Shown: one piece after another, positions 38,374 through 48,184 of the stretch
Position numbering within the stretch: position 1 is the stretch's first letter
How the letters are laid out: each line of letters opens with the position of its first letter
Assembly (NCBI RefSeq): GCF_014647135.1
Contig: NZ_BMOP01000006.1
Coordinates: forward strand, 1 to 64,000
DNA: 64,000 nt
Direction: 5' to 3'
DNA from: Shewanella xiamenensis
Lineage (GTDB): Bacteria > Pseudomonadota > Gammaproteobacteria > Enterobacterales > Shewanellaceae
The notes under the pieces: generated by a model
The model's input: the letters and a program-made list of their open reading frames with translations, nothing else
Database searches by the model: none
What the model was told of the DNA's origin: nothing
Position numbers and translations under genes: made by a program

Positions 38374-38456
38374 TTAGCCATCTTAAGCACAGTTACGGTA
38401 AACTCGCCGCAGCCAAAATAGTAAGGATGCTCAAGTTGTTAGCTAAATTTCTTAAT
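38374..38456. repeat. Direct repeat copy 2 flanking the accessory island
   Basis: Copy of 35115-35197 in the same orientation, 3259 bases away. The surrounding 408-bp gap (38271-38678) otherwise contains only the upstream region of the DJ-1-like gene. Confidence 0.75.
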
Positions 38457-38678
38457 AAGTGCTGAGCTAGGTTAATGCCCGATAGTCACAATGATGTCTA
38501 ATCTGAATGTCGGCGCTTTGTAGTCACGGGGTTTGCCTTATGACAGCAGACTAACTGGATAACTAATATTTCATTTAAAATCAAAAACATAATAACCATT
38601 TCCATATTAATACCCCAAGGGTTAAGGTTGAGCCTATTCAAGCCTTAAGTCATCCCAATGCAAACAAGAGGACAAAGG

Positions 38679-39281
38679 ATGTACCAGATTGCGATTGTGA
38701 TATTTGATGAATTTACCGATATCGATTTCTTTTTAATGCGCGATATTCTCGGCCGCACAACAACAGATTGGACAGTCAAAGTGCTCGGCACCAAACCTAG
38801 CCACATATCAAGCTTGGGGATGACGGTTGCAACCGATGGTCATGTCGCGCAAGTCGCCGATGCTGACGTGGTGTTATTCAGCAGCGGCTACAAAGGCGTA
38901 CCTGCCGCACTTGCGGATCCTGAGTTTATGTCGGCCCTTAAATTAGATCCCTCACGGCAATTACTTGGCAGTATCTGTGCGGGCTCATTCTTCTTTGCTA
39001 AGTTAGGCTTACTCGACAATATCTCGGCAACGACGCATCCCGATGCCAAACCCGCATTAGTGGCCATGGGTGTGGAGGTGGAAGACTGCGCTCTGGTGAT
39101 CAATGGCAATATTGCCACTGCGGGAGGTTGCCTGTCCTCACTCTATTTAACGGGTTGGGTTGCGGAGCGTTTATTTGACAGTGCAAAGCGCCGCGAAATT
39201 CATCGGCAACTGATCCCCGCAGGCCAAGCCGATGTGTTTGACGCTTTAATCGAATCCTCGATTACCTCAGCCATTCGCTAA
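38679..39281 (+). CDS. DJ-1/PfpI family protein
   Basis: A 200-residue cytoplasmic protein with the class I glutamine amidotransferase-like fold. It begins MYQIAIVIFDEFTDID. The nucleophile elbow is GSICAGSF with Cys100, and TAGGCLSSLYLTGWVAE is near the C-terminus. The family includes chaperones, deglycases, isonitrile hydratases and the sensor parts of AraC regulators. No AraC domain is attached here. ATG 38679 has AGAGGA upstream. The substrate is unknown. Confidence 0.85.
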   Translation: MYQIAIVIFDEFTDIDFFLMRDILGRTTTDWTVKVLGTKPSHISSLGMTVATDGHVAQVADADVVLFSSGYKGVPAALADPEFMSALKLDPSRQLLGSICAGSFFFAKLGLLDNISATTHPDAKPALVAMGVEVEDCALVINGNIATAGGCLSSLYLTGWVAERLFDSAKRREIHRQLIPAGQADVFDALIESSITSAIR

Positions 39282-39316
39282 TATGGTGTGCAATCCTCTG
39301 GATGAAGGGCGCAATT

Positions 39317-39628
39317 ATGACACTCAAAGCACTACTTAATCAGTTAAAAACCGAGCACAAGATCACCGGCGTAGTCGAACTTGCGGCGCTATTGGCGCAA
39401 GATAAGGCGCTACTTCAGCAGATCAAACAAGCGGATGCACAGTATTGGGTCAACTTTAGCAAGCAGACGTTTGATGGTTGGTACTGCGTCGCTACGCCAT
39501 CGAATGCCAGCTACCATGTGTACTATCAAGAGCGTGGGCAACATTGCTGGGGAGAAGAGGTATTTAGCGATCAACATTTAGCCATCGCTACGGTGATTTT
39601 TGAGTCAGGGCTGTTTCACGCTGAATAA
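39317..39628 (+). CDS. Conserved small protein of unknown function
   Basis: A 103-residue soluble protein from ATG 39317, with AAGGG upstream. It has an N-terminal helical region (TLKALLNQLKTEHKITGVVELAALLAQDK) and an aromatic beta-rich half (YWVNFSKQTFDGWYCVATPSNASYHVYYQERG). It follows the DJ-1-like gene by 35 bases and may share its transcript. A terminator follows at 39725. No function can be assigned. Confidence 0.7.
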   Translation: MTLKALLNQLKTEHKITGVVELAALLAQDKALLQQIKQADAQYWVNFSKQTFDGWYCVATPSNASYHVYYQERGQHCWGEEVFSDQHLAIATVIFESGLFHAE

Positions 39629-39724
39629 AGGCATAACTGCAAAGTGTTAATCACTTTTGATGAGTTAGGCTGGGCCCTTAATGCCGAGGCTTTATACCTA
39701 AACCCGATTCGGCACGCCCATAAC

Positions 39725-39766
39725 AAAGCCATCAATCTGCCGCCACTTACAATATTGATGGCTTTT
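39725..39766 (+). terminator. Rho-independent terminator
   Basis: A 12-bp stem AAAGCCATCAAT/ATTGATGGCTTT with a 17-base loop and a short T run, downstream of the 39317 gene. Confidence 0.65.
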
Positions 39767-39852
39767 CATCTGAGTAACTTACTGTTAAGGTGATGTTTTT
39801 ATAAGCAATTGACGTTCAGGTTGAGTGAGACAATGGCAACGGAGCATTCACT

Positions 39853-40608
39853 ATGGATTGGTTACTGATCGCCCTCGCAGGCTTACTCGGCGGCATGTTA
39901 AATGCGGTGGCGGGCGGTGGCAGCTTTATCACCTTATTTGCCCTTGTGTTTGTGGGCGTGCCGCCACTGATGGCCAACGCTACGGGCACTGCCGCTCTGC
40001 TCCCAGGCTACCTTGCCAGTGCCTGGCGTTTTCGAAAAGAGATTGAATATCCAGCAAATCTTAGCTTAAAAACCCTGTGCCTGATTGCGATAGCTGGCGG
40101 ATGCCTCGGCGCAGCGATACTGCTAAGCACCAGCGAGCAAGTATTTGCTTATCTTGTCCCTTGGTTGATTTTGCTGGCCACACTCGCCTTTATCGCTGGA
40201 CCTTGGTTACTGAAAAAACGTTTAGCCCATGCCAGCATCCCCCGTGTGAATACCGTCAAGCCACTGACGGCAATGGTGATTCTCTTCATCATCTGTATTT
40301 ACGGCGGCTATTTTAACGGGGGATTAGGGATTATTTTACTCGCCACCTTTGGGTTACTCGGCCAAACCCAATTACATGGGATGAACGGGCTTAAAAATTT
40401 ACTCTCCGCCCTACTCACCACCATTGCCGTGGTGATTTACGCCCTAGGTAATCTGATTGACGGACAATATCTGTTACTGCTTGCCATTATGGCGATTATT
40501 GGCGGCTATCTTGGCGCCGCGCTGGCTTATCGCATTCCCCAATCCCTGTTGCGGGGTTTTATTGTGCTTGTCGGTTTCGCTATGAGTGTGGGATTTTTTA
40601 TGCGTTAA
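39853..40608 (+). CDS. TauE/SafE (TSUP) family membrane permease
   Basis: A 251-residue inner-membrane protein with about eight hydrophobic segments. It has the family repeats GLLGGMLNAVAGGGSFITL near the N-terminus and GGYFNGGLGIILLATFGLLG in the middle. TSUP proteins export or import sulfite, sulfoacetate and similar organosulfur anions. No sulfur-metabolism genes adjoin it, so the substrate is open. Confidence 0.87.
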   Translation: MDWLLIALAGLLGGMLNAVAGGGSFITLFALVFVGVPPLMANATGTAALLPGYLASAWRFRKEIEYPANLSLKTLCLIAIAGGCLGAAILLSTSEQVFAYLVPWLILLATLAFIAGPWLLKKRLAHASIPRVNTVKPLTAMVILFIICIYGGYFNGGLGIILLATFGLLGQTQLHGMNGLKNLLSALLTTIAVVIYALGNLIDGQYLLLLAIMAIIGGYLGAALAYRIPQSLLRGFIVLVGFAMSVGFFMR

Positions 40609-40706
40609 CCCCTTTGCGTTAGCCTAAAATATGCCAACCTCAAGCGTCATGTATTGGCAGACTACCTGCTTAATAGAAATCTAGATACTGGATAAAACAA
40701 GGAAGC

Positions 40707-41430
40707 GTGATGGGCGCCATTTCAATTAGACAAGCACAGATAGCCGACCATAACGCCATGACGGCCTTACTGTTGCAGCTGGGTTATAGTGCCACCGAGG
40801 CGCAGTTACATCAGTATCTCGATGATCCCAAAAGATCGGATGAAATCTATCTCGCCGAGTCTGAGGGAGTCGTGGTTGGGCTGATAAGTATAGGGCGTGT
40901 TGGCGTTTCAGGGTTATTTTTGCAGCTATTTGGCTGACGTTTATGCAAGGCAAAGTCCGTGTAGTGTAGTTATTCTACATAAACGGACGATAACGCGGCA
41001 GAAACGGCAGCCAAATGCTGCCCGAAGGGTTCGTCTGGCAAGCACTTGCTCTTACTTTCAGTCATAAGAGCCGCTCGTCACTTGAGTAGAATAACTACAC
41101 ATCACTCCTCGTTTCGCGAGCACGTGCTTGCCAGAACGAACAAAATTTAATCTCGAAACGTCAACACGCCCTAATCTTTTTGATTATTTTCTCTCGCAAC
41201 AACACATCTGCCGTATTACTGCTTTAGTGGTGACTGAGGCCAGTCGAGGTTTAGGTGTGGGGACGCAACTAATTGATTTTGCAAAATCGAGGGCAAGTGA
41301 ACGAGGTTGTCGCCAGCTTGAGGTCACCACCTCTATGCGCCGCGAGCAGACACAGACTTACTACGAGTCCATTGGCTTTGAGAAAACCTCCTTTCGCTAT
41401 ATTCAAGCTCTTGAAGTTAACCCAAAGTAA
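40707..41430 (+). pseudogene. GNAT acetyltransferase gene interrupted by a MITE
   Basis: The first part (40707-40890) encodes MMGAISIRQAQIADHNAMTALLLQ... up to VVVGLIS. The second (41174-41430) encodes LFDYFLSQQHICRITALVV..RGLGVGTQLIDFAKSRASERGC, with the acetyl-CoA-binding R-G-x-G-x-G/A loop, and ends ALEVNPK. Removing bases 40891-41173 joins the two in frame as GLIS-N-LFDYF, giving a normal-length protein of about 146 residues. As it stands translation ends about 15 codons into the element. The start is GTG 40707 with AAGGA upstream, or the following ATG. Confidence 0.9.
40891..41173. mobile_element. 283-bp MITE inserted in the GNAT gene
   Basis: Terminal inverted repeats of 19 bases: TAGGGCGTGTTGGCGTTTC left, TAGGGCGTGTTGACGTTTC read inward from the right, one mismatch. 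Left flank TA (40889-40890) and right TA (41172-41173) fit a TA target duplication as in IS630/Tc1-type elements. Internal inverted repeats are extensive, including an exact 15-bp pair (GTGTAGTTATTCTAC and its complement) and a 17-bp pair around GGCAAGCAC. The whole transcript can therefore fold on itself. No coding capacity. The right 126 bases recur at 1-126. Confidence 0.88.
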
Positions 41431-41442
41431 GTTTGCCCAAAT

Positions 41443-41478
41443 AAAATAGGCGCTTAAGTGTACTTAAGCGCCTATTTT
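41443..41478. terminator. Bidirectional terminator between GNAT pseudogene and RND gene
   Basis: A 17-bp almost perfect palindrome (AAAATAGGCGCTTAAGT and its complement) with A and T tracts at the two ends, between convergent genes. Confidence 0.85.
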
Positions 41479-41498
41479 GGCTAAGCGTTCGCGAGGGA

Positions 41499-44400
41499 TT
41501 AATCTTGCGCTAATTCCTTTTCTAATTGCTGGGCAATCGCTTCTGGCGAGCCGCTATTACGGGCAAAAAGACCGTAGGCAGTTGGGATCACATAAATGGT
41601 AAACAGCGTCGCCAGCATAATGCCAGCAAGCACCACTACGCCAATCACAAAGCGGGTTTCAGCACCTGCGCCCGTTGCCAAAACCAGAGGGACGGCGCCT
41701 GCGGCAGTGGTAATCCCCGTCATCAGAATAGGCCGTAAACGCTGGCATGAGGCTTGGATAATGGCGCGGTCAAAATCGACGCCCTTATCCCGCAACTGGT
41801 TGGCAAATTCGACGATCAGAATACCGTTTTTCGCCGCCAAACCGACCAGCATAATAATCCCAATCTGACTGTAGATATTAAGGCTCTGCCCCGTAAACCA
41901 CAGCCCTATCAAGGCGCCAACCGTGGCAAGCGGTACCGTCAGCATAATCACCATAGGGTGAATATAGCTTTCAAACTGCGCCGCTAATACCAGGAACACA
42001 ATCCCAAGCGCCAACAGGAACACAAAGTACATTGAGCTGCCAGACTCTTGATAATCCAGCGATTGTCCCTTGTAGCTGATGACTGCTTCCGCAGGCAAGT
42101 AAGCTCGCGCCACTTGATTGAGGTAATCCAGCGCTTCGCCTAGGCTATAACCATCCGCCAAGCTGGCCTCAATGGTAATCGCCCGCATACGGTTGTAGCG
42201 GTTAAGGGAGCTAGCATCGGCAAACTCTTCGACCGTGACTAAGTTGGATAATGGGATCAGCTCCTTGGTCCGTTCGGAGCGAACATAGATATTTTGCAGA
42301 TCGGCCGCGGTATTTTGGTTACTGCGATCCCCTTCCACAATCACATCATACTCTTCGCCATCACGCATAAAGGTGGTGACAAGGCGCGAACCTAACATAG
42401 ATTCTAAGGTGCGACCGATATTAGAAATTGACACCCCTAGGCTTGCTGCCCTGTCTCTGTCGATCACCACTCTAAGCTGCGGTTTGGTCTCTTTATAATC
42501 GTGGTCAAGGCCAAGCAGTTTAGGATTTTCCGCCACCTTTTCCATCATAATATCCCGCCAAGCAGCGAGTTCCTCATAGCTTGGACCACCAATAACAAAT
42601 TGCACCGGTTTGCCCACGCCACGGCCAAAGGCTTGACGCATCACAGGGAAGGCCTGCACACCGGCTAAATCCGCGAGGCGCTTGTTAATATCGCCAATCA
42701 CTTCTTTCATAGGACGACGTTGCCCCCAATCCTCGAGCACAATAATCGCCATACCGTTAGAGAAGTCTGCCGCACGGCCAAAGCCACGGGGCGCACGAAT
42801 GAGCAAACGCTTGATATCCCCCGAATCCACCAATGGCATTAGGCGGCTTTCCACCTCAGTCATATAGGATTCGATATACTCGTAACTCGCCCCCTGAGGC
42901 CCGTTAATCATTAAAAATAATGAGCCTCGATCCTCCTGCGGTGCAAATTCCTGCGGTACTTTTTGGGCAAGAAACACACTACTACCGAGCGCAATCAACA
43001 CGATAACGGACATCAGCACTGGTTTTGCCATGGCGCTCTCTAGCGAGCTTTGATAGCGACGGGAAATGCCCGTCATAATGCTATCAACCTTACGCACTAG
43101 CCATGAGTCCTGCGACGCTGGTTTAAGCAGCTTAGAGCACATCATCGGGCTTAGGGTCAACGCCACGATACTGGAGAAAATCACCGCCGCACTCATGGCC
43201 ACCGCAAACTCCTTAAAGAGCTTGCCTAAGTCTCCTTCGAGGAACGTGATCGGCATAAATACCGCCACTAACACTAAGGTAGTGGCAATGACCGCAAAGG
43301 CGACTTCACGGGCACCCAAAAACGCCGCTTTTAAGGGGGAATCCCCTTCTTCGATACGGCGGTGAATGTTTTCCAACATCACAATCGCATCGTCCACCAC
43401 CATACCGATGGCGAGGATCATCGCGAGCAGCGTCAACAGGTTGATTGTATATCCCAAGGCATAGAGCACGATAAACGTGCCGAGCAAAGAAACAGGCACC
43501 GTAATTGCGGGGATTAACATGGCACGCACGCTGCCAAGGAATAGATAAATCACAATAATCACTAAGATCATTGCGGTAAACAGCGTTTGATACACCTCTT
43601 TGATCGAGGCTTCGATAAACACTGAGCTATCGTAGCTACGCTTAATCGACATTCCCGCTGGTAATGTAGGATTGATTTTATCGACTAACGCATTAACGGC
43701 GCGGGCCACTTCTAAGGTGTTGGCGGTCGACTGTTTCGACACCCCAAGGCCAATCATGGCCTCCTTGTTGCCGCGGAACATAATGCGCTCTTCTTCCGAG
43801 CCAATGTCCACCTTAGCTACGTCACCAAGCTTGACTAAATAACCATCTTCTCCTTGAGCAATCACCAGATTGGCAAAATCCTCAGCGCTGCGATAACTTC
43901 GCTCTAAACGCACGGTAAAGTGGCGCTCCTTGGATTCAAGCGAACCTGCTGGTAACTCGACGTTTTCAGCCCTAAGTGCGGCTTCAACATCGGCCACCGT
44001 GAGGCTTCTGGATGCAAGGGCTTGTCTATCGAGCCAGATGCGCATGGCGTAAACCTTGCCCCCACCGATACGGATCATCGACACCCCGTCAACCACCGAC
44101 AGACGGTCGGATAAATAGCGACGGGTATAATCGGTTAGCTCTAATGTGGTCATTTGATCCGACACTAAGTTGAGCCACATAATCACTTCATCGCCACCGT
44201 TGGCTTTTTGTACCTCTGGGGGATCGGCTTCTTCGGGTAAGTTATCTAATAGACCCGAAATTCTATCGCGTACATCGTTGGCCGCATCCTCAATATTACG
44301 ACTAATATCAAACTCTAAGGTCACCTGTGAGCGACCATCGCTGCTCGATGAACTCACATGGCGAATGCCTTCGACGCCGCTGATCCTGTCTTCTATCAGC

Positions 44401-44594
44401 TGAGTAATGCGACTCTCAACTACCGCAGCACTAGCGCCGCGATAGTTGGTTTCAATCGAGACAATCGGCGGGTCGATATTGGGGTATTCCCGCAGCGGTA
44501 ATTTATCAAATGCGACTAAACCAAAGGCCACCAGCAATAGGCTAATGACCGAGGCAAATACTGGCCGTTTAACGGAAAGATCGGTCAGGATCAT
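41499..44594 (-). CDS. RND efflux pump inner-membrane permease (HAE1 type)
   Basis: A 1031-residue proton-driven exporter. It has 12 membrane segments and two large periplasmic loops. It begins MILTDLSVKRPVFASVISLLLVAFG. The proton-relay Asp pair is in GMVVDDAIVMLENIHRR in the fourth segment, and GLAAKNGILIVEFAN is in the second half. It overlaps the upstream membrane-fusion gene by four bases, so the two are translationally coupled. No outer-membrane channel gene is present; a TolC-like protein encoded elsewhere must serve. Substrates are not predictable. Confidence 0.93.
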   Translation of the reverse strand: MILTDLSVKRPVFASVISLLLVAFGLVAFDKLPLREYPNIDPPIVSIETNYRGASAAVVESRITQLIEDRISGVEGIRHVSSSSSDGRSQVTLEFDISRNIEDAANDVRDRISGLLDNLPEEADPPEVQKANGGDEVIMWLNLVSDQMTTLELTDYTRRYLSDRLSVVDGVSMIRIGGGKVYAMRIWLDRQALASRSLTVADVEAALRAENVELPAGSLESKERHFTVRLERSYRSAEDFANLVIAQGEDGYLVKLGDVAKVDIGSEEERIMFRGNKEAMIGLGVSKQSTANTLEVARAVNALVDKINPTLPAGMSIKRSYDSSVFIEASIKEVYQTLFTAMILVIIVIYLFLGSVRAMLIPAITVPVSLLGTFIVLYALGYTINLLTLLAMILAIGMVVDDAIVMLENIHRRIEEGDSPLKAAFLGAREVAFAVIATTLVLVAVFMPITFLEGDLGKLFKEFAVAMSAAVIFSSIVALTLSPMMCSKLLKPASQDSWLVRKVDSIMTGISRRYQSSLESAMAKPVLMSVIVLIALGSSVFLAQKVPQEFAPQEDRGSLFLMINGPQGASYEYIESYMTEVESRLMPLVDSGDIKRLLIRAPRGFGRAADFSNGMAIIVLEDWGQRRPMKEVIGDINKRLADLAGVQAFPVMRQAFGRGVGKPVQFVIGGPSYEELAAWRDIMMEKVAENPKLLGLDHDYKETKPQLRVVIDRDRAASLGVSISNIGRTLESMLGSRLVTTFMRDGEEYDVIVEGDRSNQNTAADLQNIYVRSERTKELIPLSNLVTVEEFADASSLNRYNRMRAITIEASLADGYSLGEALDYLNQVARAYLPAEAVISYKGQSLDYQESGSSMYFVFLLALGIVFLVLAAQFESYIHPMVIMLTVPLATVGALIGLWFTGQSLNIYSQIGIIMLVGLAAKNGILIVEFANQLRDKGVDFDRAIIQASCQRLRPILMTGITTAAGAVPLVLATGAGAETRFVIGVVVLAGIMLATLFTIYVIPTAYGLFARNSGSPEAIAQQLEKELAQD

Positions 44595-45673
44595 ACGCTT
44601 GGCTCCGTATTAGCATCGGAAAGATAGCTAAATTTTTCAGCCAGTTGGGTCTTTACCACATCACCAGGATGCACCTTAAGCAGGCCGCGGATCACCACAT
44701 TTTCACCAATCGCTAAGCCATCGGTAATTTCTACCCAGCCACGGGTACGAACTCCAATAGTGACTTGCCTACGCTCGATGACATTGTCTTTATTCACACT
44801 GTAAACAAAGTGTTCTTTCTGAATTGGGATAATCGCCGACTCAGGCAACATTAGCGCCTCGCGGCTGCGTTTGATGAGTTTGACCTTCATCAGCATCCCA
44901 GGCAGTAAGCGTAAATCTGGATTTGGGATTTCGGCGCGTACAATCACGGCACGGGTGGTTGGGTTAACACGGCTATCGATGGAAATCACTTTGCCTTTAA
45001 AGATTTCATCAGGGAAAGCCACGGCTTTTGCTTCAACAAGCTTGCCGGGCTGCAAGTCTTGAATAAAACGCTCTGGCACTGAGAAATCTAATTTAATCTT
45101 AGAGATATCATCGAGCGTGGTGATCTCAGTACCCGGTGTCACTAAACTACCCACGCTCACTTGGCGCAGGCCTAAACGGCCATTAAAGGGGGCGATAATA
45201 CTGCGATCATTGAGGGAAGATTGTGCCTGCTCTAACTCGGCGCGGGCCGTATCGATTAAGGTTTGCAGGCGGTCACGCTCTAATTCTGCCACTGTTCGAC
45301 TGGTGACAAGCGAACTAATCCGCGCCAATTCACGCTGATTGTCACTCACTTTCACCTGCGCCACTTTCACTTTGGCTATCTGCTCGGCATTTTGCAGTTG
45401 CACCAATAAATCGCCCTTTTTGACAATATCGCCATCATCAAACTTTAATGAGGTCACCACATCAGTGACTTTGGGCGTAATGGTGACGGACTCAAATGCC
45501 TTATTTGTGCCAATAGCTTCCACTTCGTCTCGAACTTGTGCCATAGAAGCGGTGGCGATAACCACATTAGGGGTGAGCTTAACTTTTGCTTGCTGCTGCT
45601 CTTGAGGTTGCATAGCTTGATATCCAAACCATGCCGCTGCCAAAATAGCGATGATAATTATGATTTTTTTCAT
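44591..45673 (-). CDS. RND efflux periplasmic adaptor (membrane fusion protein)
   Basis: A 360-residue HlyD/AcrA-type protein. An N-terminal membrane anchor (MKKIIIIIAILAAAWFGYQAM) is followed by the lipoyl half-motif DGDIVKKGDLLVQL. A helical hairpin (about 100-150) and the second half with APFNGRLGLRQVSVGSLVTPG come next. A beta-barrel and membrane-proximal domain complete it. It bridges the permease encoded next to it and an outer-membrane channel. Confidence 0.92.
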   Translation of the reverse strand: MKKIIIIIAILAAAWFGYQAMQPQEQQQAKVKLTPNVVIATASMAQVRDEVEAIGTNKAFESVTITPKVTDVVTSLKFDDGDIVKKGDLLVQLQNAEQIAKVKVAQVKVSDNQRELARISSLVTSRTVAELERDRLQTLIDTARAELEQAQSSLNDRSIIAPFNGRLGLRQVSVGSLVTPGTEITTLDDISKIKLDFSVPERFIQDLQPGKLVEAKAVAFPDEIFKGKVISIDSRVNPTTRAVIVRAEIPNPDLRLLPGMLMKVKLIKRSREALMLPESAIIPIQKEHFVYSVNKDNVIERRQVTIGVRTRGWVEITDGLAIGENVVIRGLLKVHPGDVVKTQLAEKFSYLSDANTEPSV

Positions 45674-46026
45674 CTGGCTTCCAAATGATGACTCGCATTA
45701 GTGACGGCTAGTTTACCCACTCGCATCATTGCATCAATACGTTTTACTTTTTCTTACAAATTACGCTGAGCGCGCAAAATTTGTAATAACGCTGCGGACA
45801 AGTCGAAAAACACCACAGAGGTGAAGAATGCAATACGATAAATGGCAATTTAAGCGGATTGTTTCAAAATAACTTACAAATTAAGCGGTTTAATCTAAAA
45901 CCATAATATAACTATTGATATTACCTAGAAATATTCTGATACATCATGCTGTATCGTCCTAGAGCAATAGGCTGAATTGCAGACACAAAAAAGGGCGATA
46001 AATCGCCCTTTTTGACTGAGGTGGAA
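45674..46026. other. 353-bp intergenic region upstream of the RND operon
   Basis: It contains the bamC terminator (45988-46013) and, by position, the promoter of the efflux operon. No adjacent regulator gene and no clear operator palindrome were seen. Confidence 0.45.
45988..46013 (-). terminator. Rho-independent terminator of dapA-bamC
   Basis: Stem GGGCGAT/ATCGCCC extended by A/T pairs, followed on the minus strand by a T run, 14 bases after the bamC stop. Confidence 0.85.
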
Positions 46027-47124
46027 TTAACGCAGTTTGCGCTCTTCTTTCATCAGATTCGACAATGATTCATACACCTTGGCGACAACGTCATTCGATA
46101 ACGGCTGATCTTCAGCGTCACGAAGCAAAATCTTAGTCTCATCAGGGGTATCACCGTCTTGTAAGAGTAAACGGTAGCTACCTTCTTTTAAGGACAATTG
46201 ATTGTCGTTCCACAATGAACTCCAGAAACCTGAGTTATCGGTAAACTTGATAAAGTACAGGCCTTTAGCACTGTCCATATCTGAAATTTCAAAGCCCATT
46301 TCTGGCAATACTATACGCAGACGATCCCACACTTGCTTATAGGAAGCCTTAGCAGACCAATATGCAGCACCCTCTTCTGGCGTGACCAAATCAACATTGA
46401 TCCCTAAGGTCTGCTTTAAGCGGTTTGCTTGAATGGTTTGCTCACGCTTAACGCTCATATAAGCAATGGCACTGTTAAGCATATCGATGGTGTAACGCTG
46501 CTTATCCTCACCACTGAGCATTACATCCTGCTCTTTACCATCGTAAAACTCTTCGTGTTCTACTAAGTGAATAACGATATTAGCGGTACGGCCGTGCGGA
46601 CGGGTTTCGATATCGAAGCGATAACGCTGACGCAGCAGATATTCTTTATCTGAGCCCCATAAACTTGACTCCAACACCTCTCGGCTTTCAATCCAATCGG
46701 TTTCAATGTTGCCTTTATCATAGTCGCGACTACGAACAGGGATCGCTTGCTTCGCTAAGAATCCATCTAAGTTAGCGAAAATCTCTTGCTTAAGATCGAC
46801 ACTGTTATCAATCGATTCAACCACAATCTTAATGTTATCGCTGCCCTCTTCCACATGCGTACCTTCTGCCATTGGCAAAACTTGCAGTGGTGGGCGGATA
46901 TCAAGGTTTTTACCAACAAGCGCAGGATTTGCTTTAGCGCCGATTGCCGGAACCTCGTATTCTTTGTTGTAAGGCGGCGTTTTCAATCCCTCAGGGATCT
47001 TTAGCATTGGCGCTTGCTCAGCCTGAACATAGTCTTCAGCACCGTTGGCTTGGCGACGCTCTAATGGCGAACTACAAGCTGCAACAGCAGCAACTAAGAA
47101 CAGTGGAGTGACTTTCTTTAACAT
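46027..47124 (-). CDS. bamC: Outer membrane assembly lipoprotein BamC
   Basis: A 365-residue lipoprotein of the BAM complex that inserts outer-membrane proteins. The lipobox VAAVAAC places the lipidated Cys at 17. The unstructured BamD-binding region comes next, with LKIPEGLKTPPYNKEYEVP. Two helix-grip domains follow, the second containing WDRLRIVLPEMGFEISDMDSAKGLYFIKF. It is cotranscribed with dapA, three bases upstream, as in E. coli. Confidence 0.92.
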   Translation of the reverse strand: MLKKVTPLFLVAAVAACSSPLERRQANGAEDYVQAEQAPMLKIPEGLKTPPYNKEYEVPAIGAKANPALVGKNLDIRPPLQVLPMAEGTHVEEGSDNIKIVVESIDNSVDLKQEIFANLDGFLAKQAIPVRSRDYDKGNIETDWIESREVLESSLWGSDKEYLLRQRYRFDIETRPHGRTANIVIHLVEHEEFYDGKEQDVMLSGEDKQRYTIDMLNSAIAYMSVKREQTIQANRLKQTLGINVDLVTPEEGAAYWSAKASYKQVWDRLRIVLPEMGFEISDMDSAKGLYFIKFTDNSGFWSSLWNDNQLSLKEGSYRLLLQDGDTPDETKILLRDAEDQPLSNDVVAKVYESLSNLMKEERKLR

Positions 47125-47127
47125 TAA

Positions 47128-48012
47128 TTATTTAACCTCTATCTGGGCACGAGTCATTGCATCTAACAACAGACCATGACATTGCTCAGAAAGTTCAGTC
47201 AAAGGTAAACGAATATGGCCACACTGAATCAACCCCATACGATGGGCTGCCCATTTCACTGGGATAGGATTTGCTTCGCAAAACAGTGTGCTATATAAAC
47301 CACGTAGTGGCTCGTCGATACTTGCGGCTAATTCGGCGTTGCCCGCCAATGCGGCGTCGCACATAGCTTTAAAGGCTTTTGGCACTATGTTGTTGGCAAC
47401 CGAAATCACCCCGTTACCCCCAAGGAGCAAAAACTCTCTCGCTGTCGCATCATCACCGCTGTAAAGCATAAAGTCATTGCCGCAAAGTTCACGTAGTCGT
47501 TTAACCCGTGATACATCACCCGTGGCTTCTTTTACACCAATAATATTGCTCACGCTCACTAACTCGGCCACGGTTTCAGGCTTCATATCAACCGCGGTGC
47601 GCCCAGGAACGTTATAGAGAATTTGGGGAATATCTGTGCTGGCCGCCACGGCTTTATAGTGGGCCACTAAGCCCTTTGGCGTCGGTTTATTGTAGTAAGG
47701 TGTTACGCCTAACATGGCGTCAACCCCGACTTTAGATAAGGACTTGGTGAGTTCGATAGCTTCTGCTGTCGCATTCGCACCATTGCCACCAATAACAGGG
47801 ATACGACCTGCGACAAACTTAACGGTTTGAGCGACCACGGCAACGTGCTCATTCATTGGCAGAGTCGCTGACTCACCGGTGGTACCCACGGCAACGATGG
47901 CGTCTGTGCCTTGGTCAATATGGAATTCGACTAACCTTTCAAGACTTGCAAAATCTACTGAGCCATCACTGTTCATTGGCGTGATTAAGGCTACGATGCT
48001 TCCGTTTATCAT
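47128..48012 (-). CDS. dapA: 4-hydroxy-tetrahydrodipicolinate synthase
   Basis: A 294-residue class I aldolase of the lysine/diaminopimelate pathway. It condenses pyruvate with aspartate semialdehyde. The Schiff-base Lys161 is in GVKEATGD, Tyr133 in LYNVPGRT, and GTTGESATL forms the active-site loop. Length matches the E. coli enzyme. It is the first gene of a unit with bamC and divergent from gcvR. Confidence 0.96.
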   Translation of the reverse strand: MINGSIVALITPMNSDGSVDFASLERLVEFHIDQGTDAIVAVGTTGESATLPMNEHVAVVAQTVKFVAGRIPVIGGNGANATAEAIELTKSLSKVGVDAMLGVTPYYNKPTPKGLVAHYKAVAASTDIPQILYNVPGRTAVDMKPETVAELVSVSNIIGVKEATGDVSRVKRLRELCGNDFMLYSGDDATAREFLLLGGNGVISVANNIVPKAFKAMCDAALAGNAELAASIDEPLRGLYSTLFCEANPIPVKWAAHRMGLIQCGHIRLPLTELSEQCHGLLLDAMTRAQIEVK

Positions 48013-48184
48013 CTGACTTCCCCAAAATTTCAGGATTCGCTATGGTACTGATGCCAACCATTAATGACAAGCACTAACGGGGGTCTCAAATTGATTTAGT
48101 TATGGTAGCATTACATCCCGCACAAAAACTCGGCGCTCGGTCTCGAGTTTTCGCTCTATGATATCGAAAAAGTGAGGACAATTC

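Noticed and set aside
35424..38456. Accessory island considered as a restriction or abortive-infection system
   Set aside because: Apart from the HEPN motif there is no methylase, helicase, nuclease or reverse transcriptase. Evidence supports only cassettes plus a RAYT gene.
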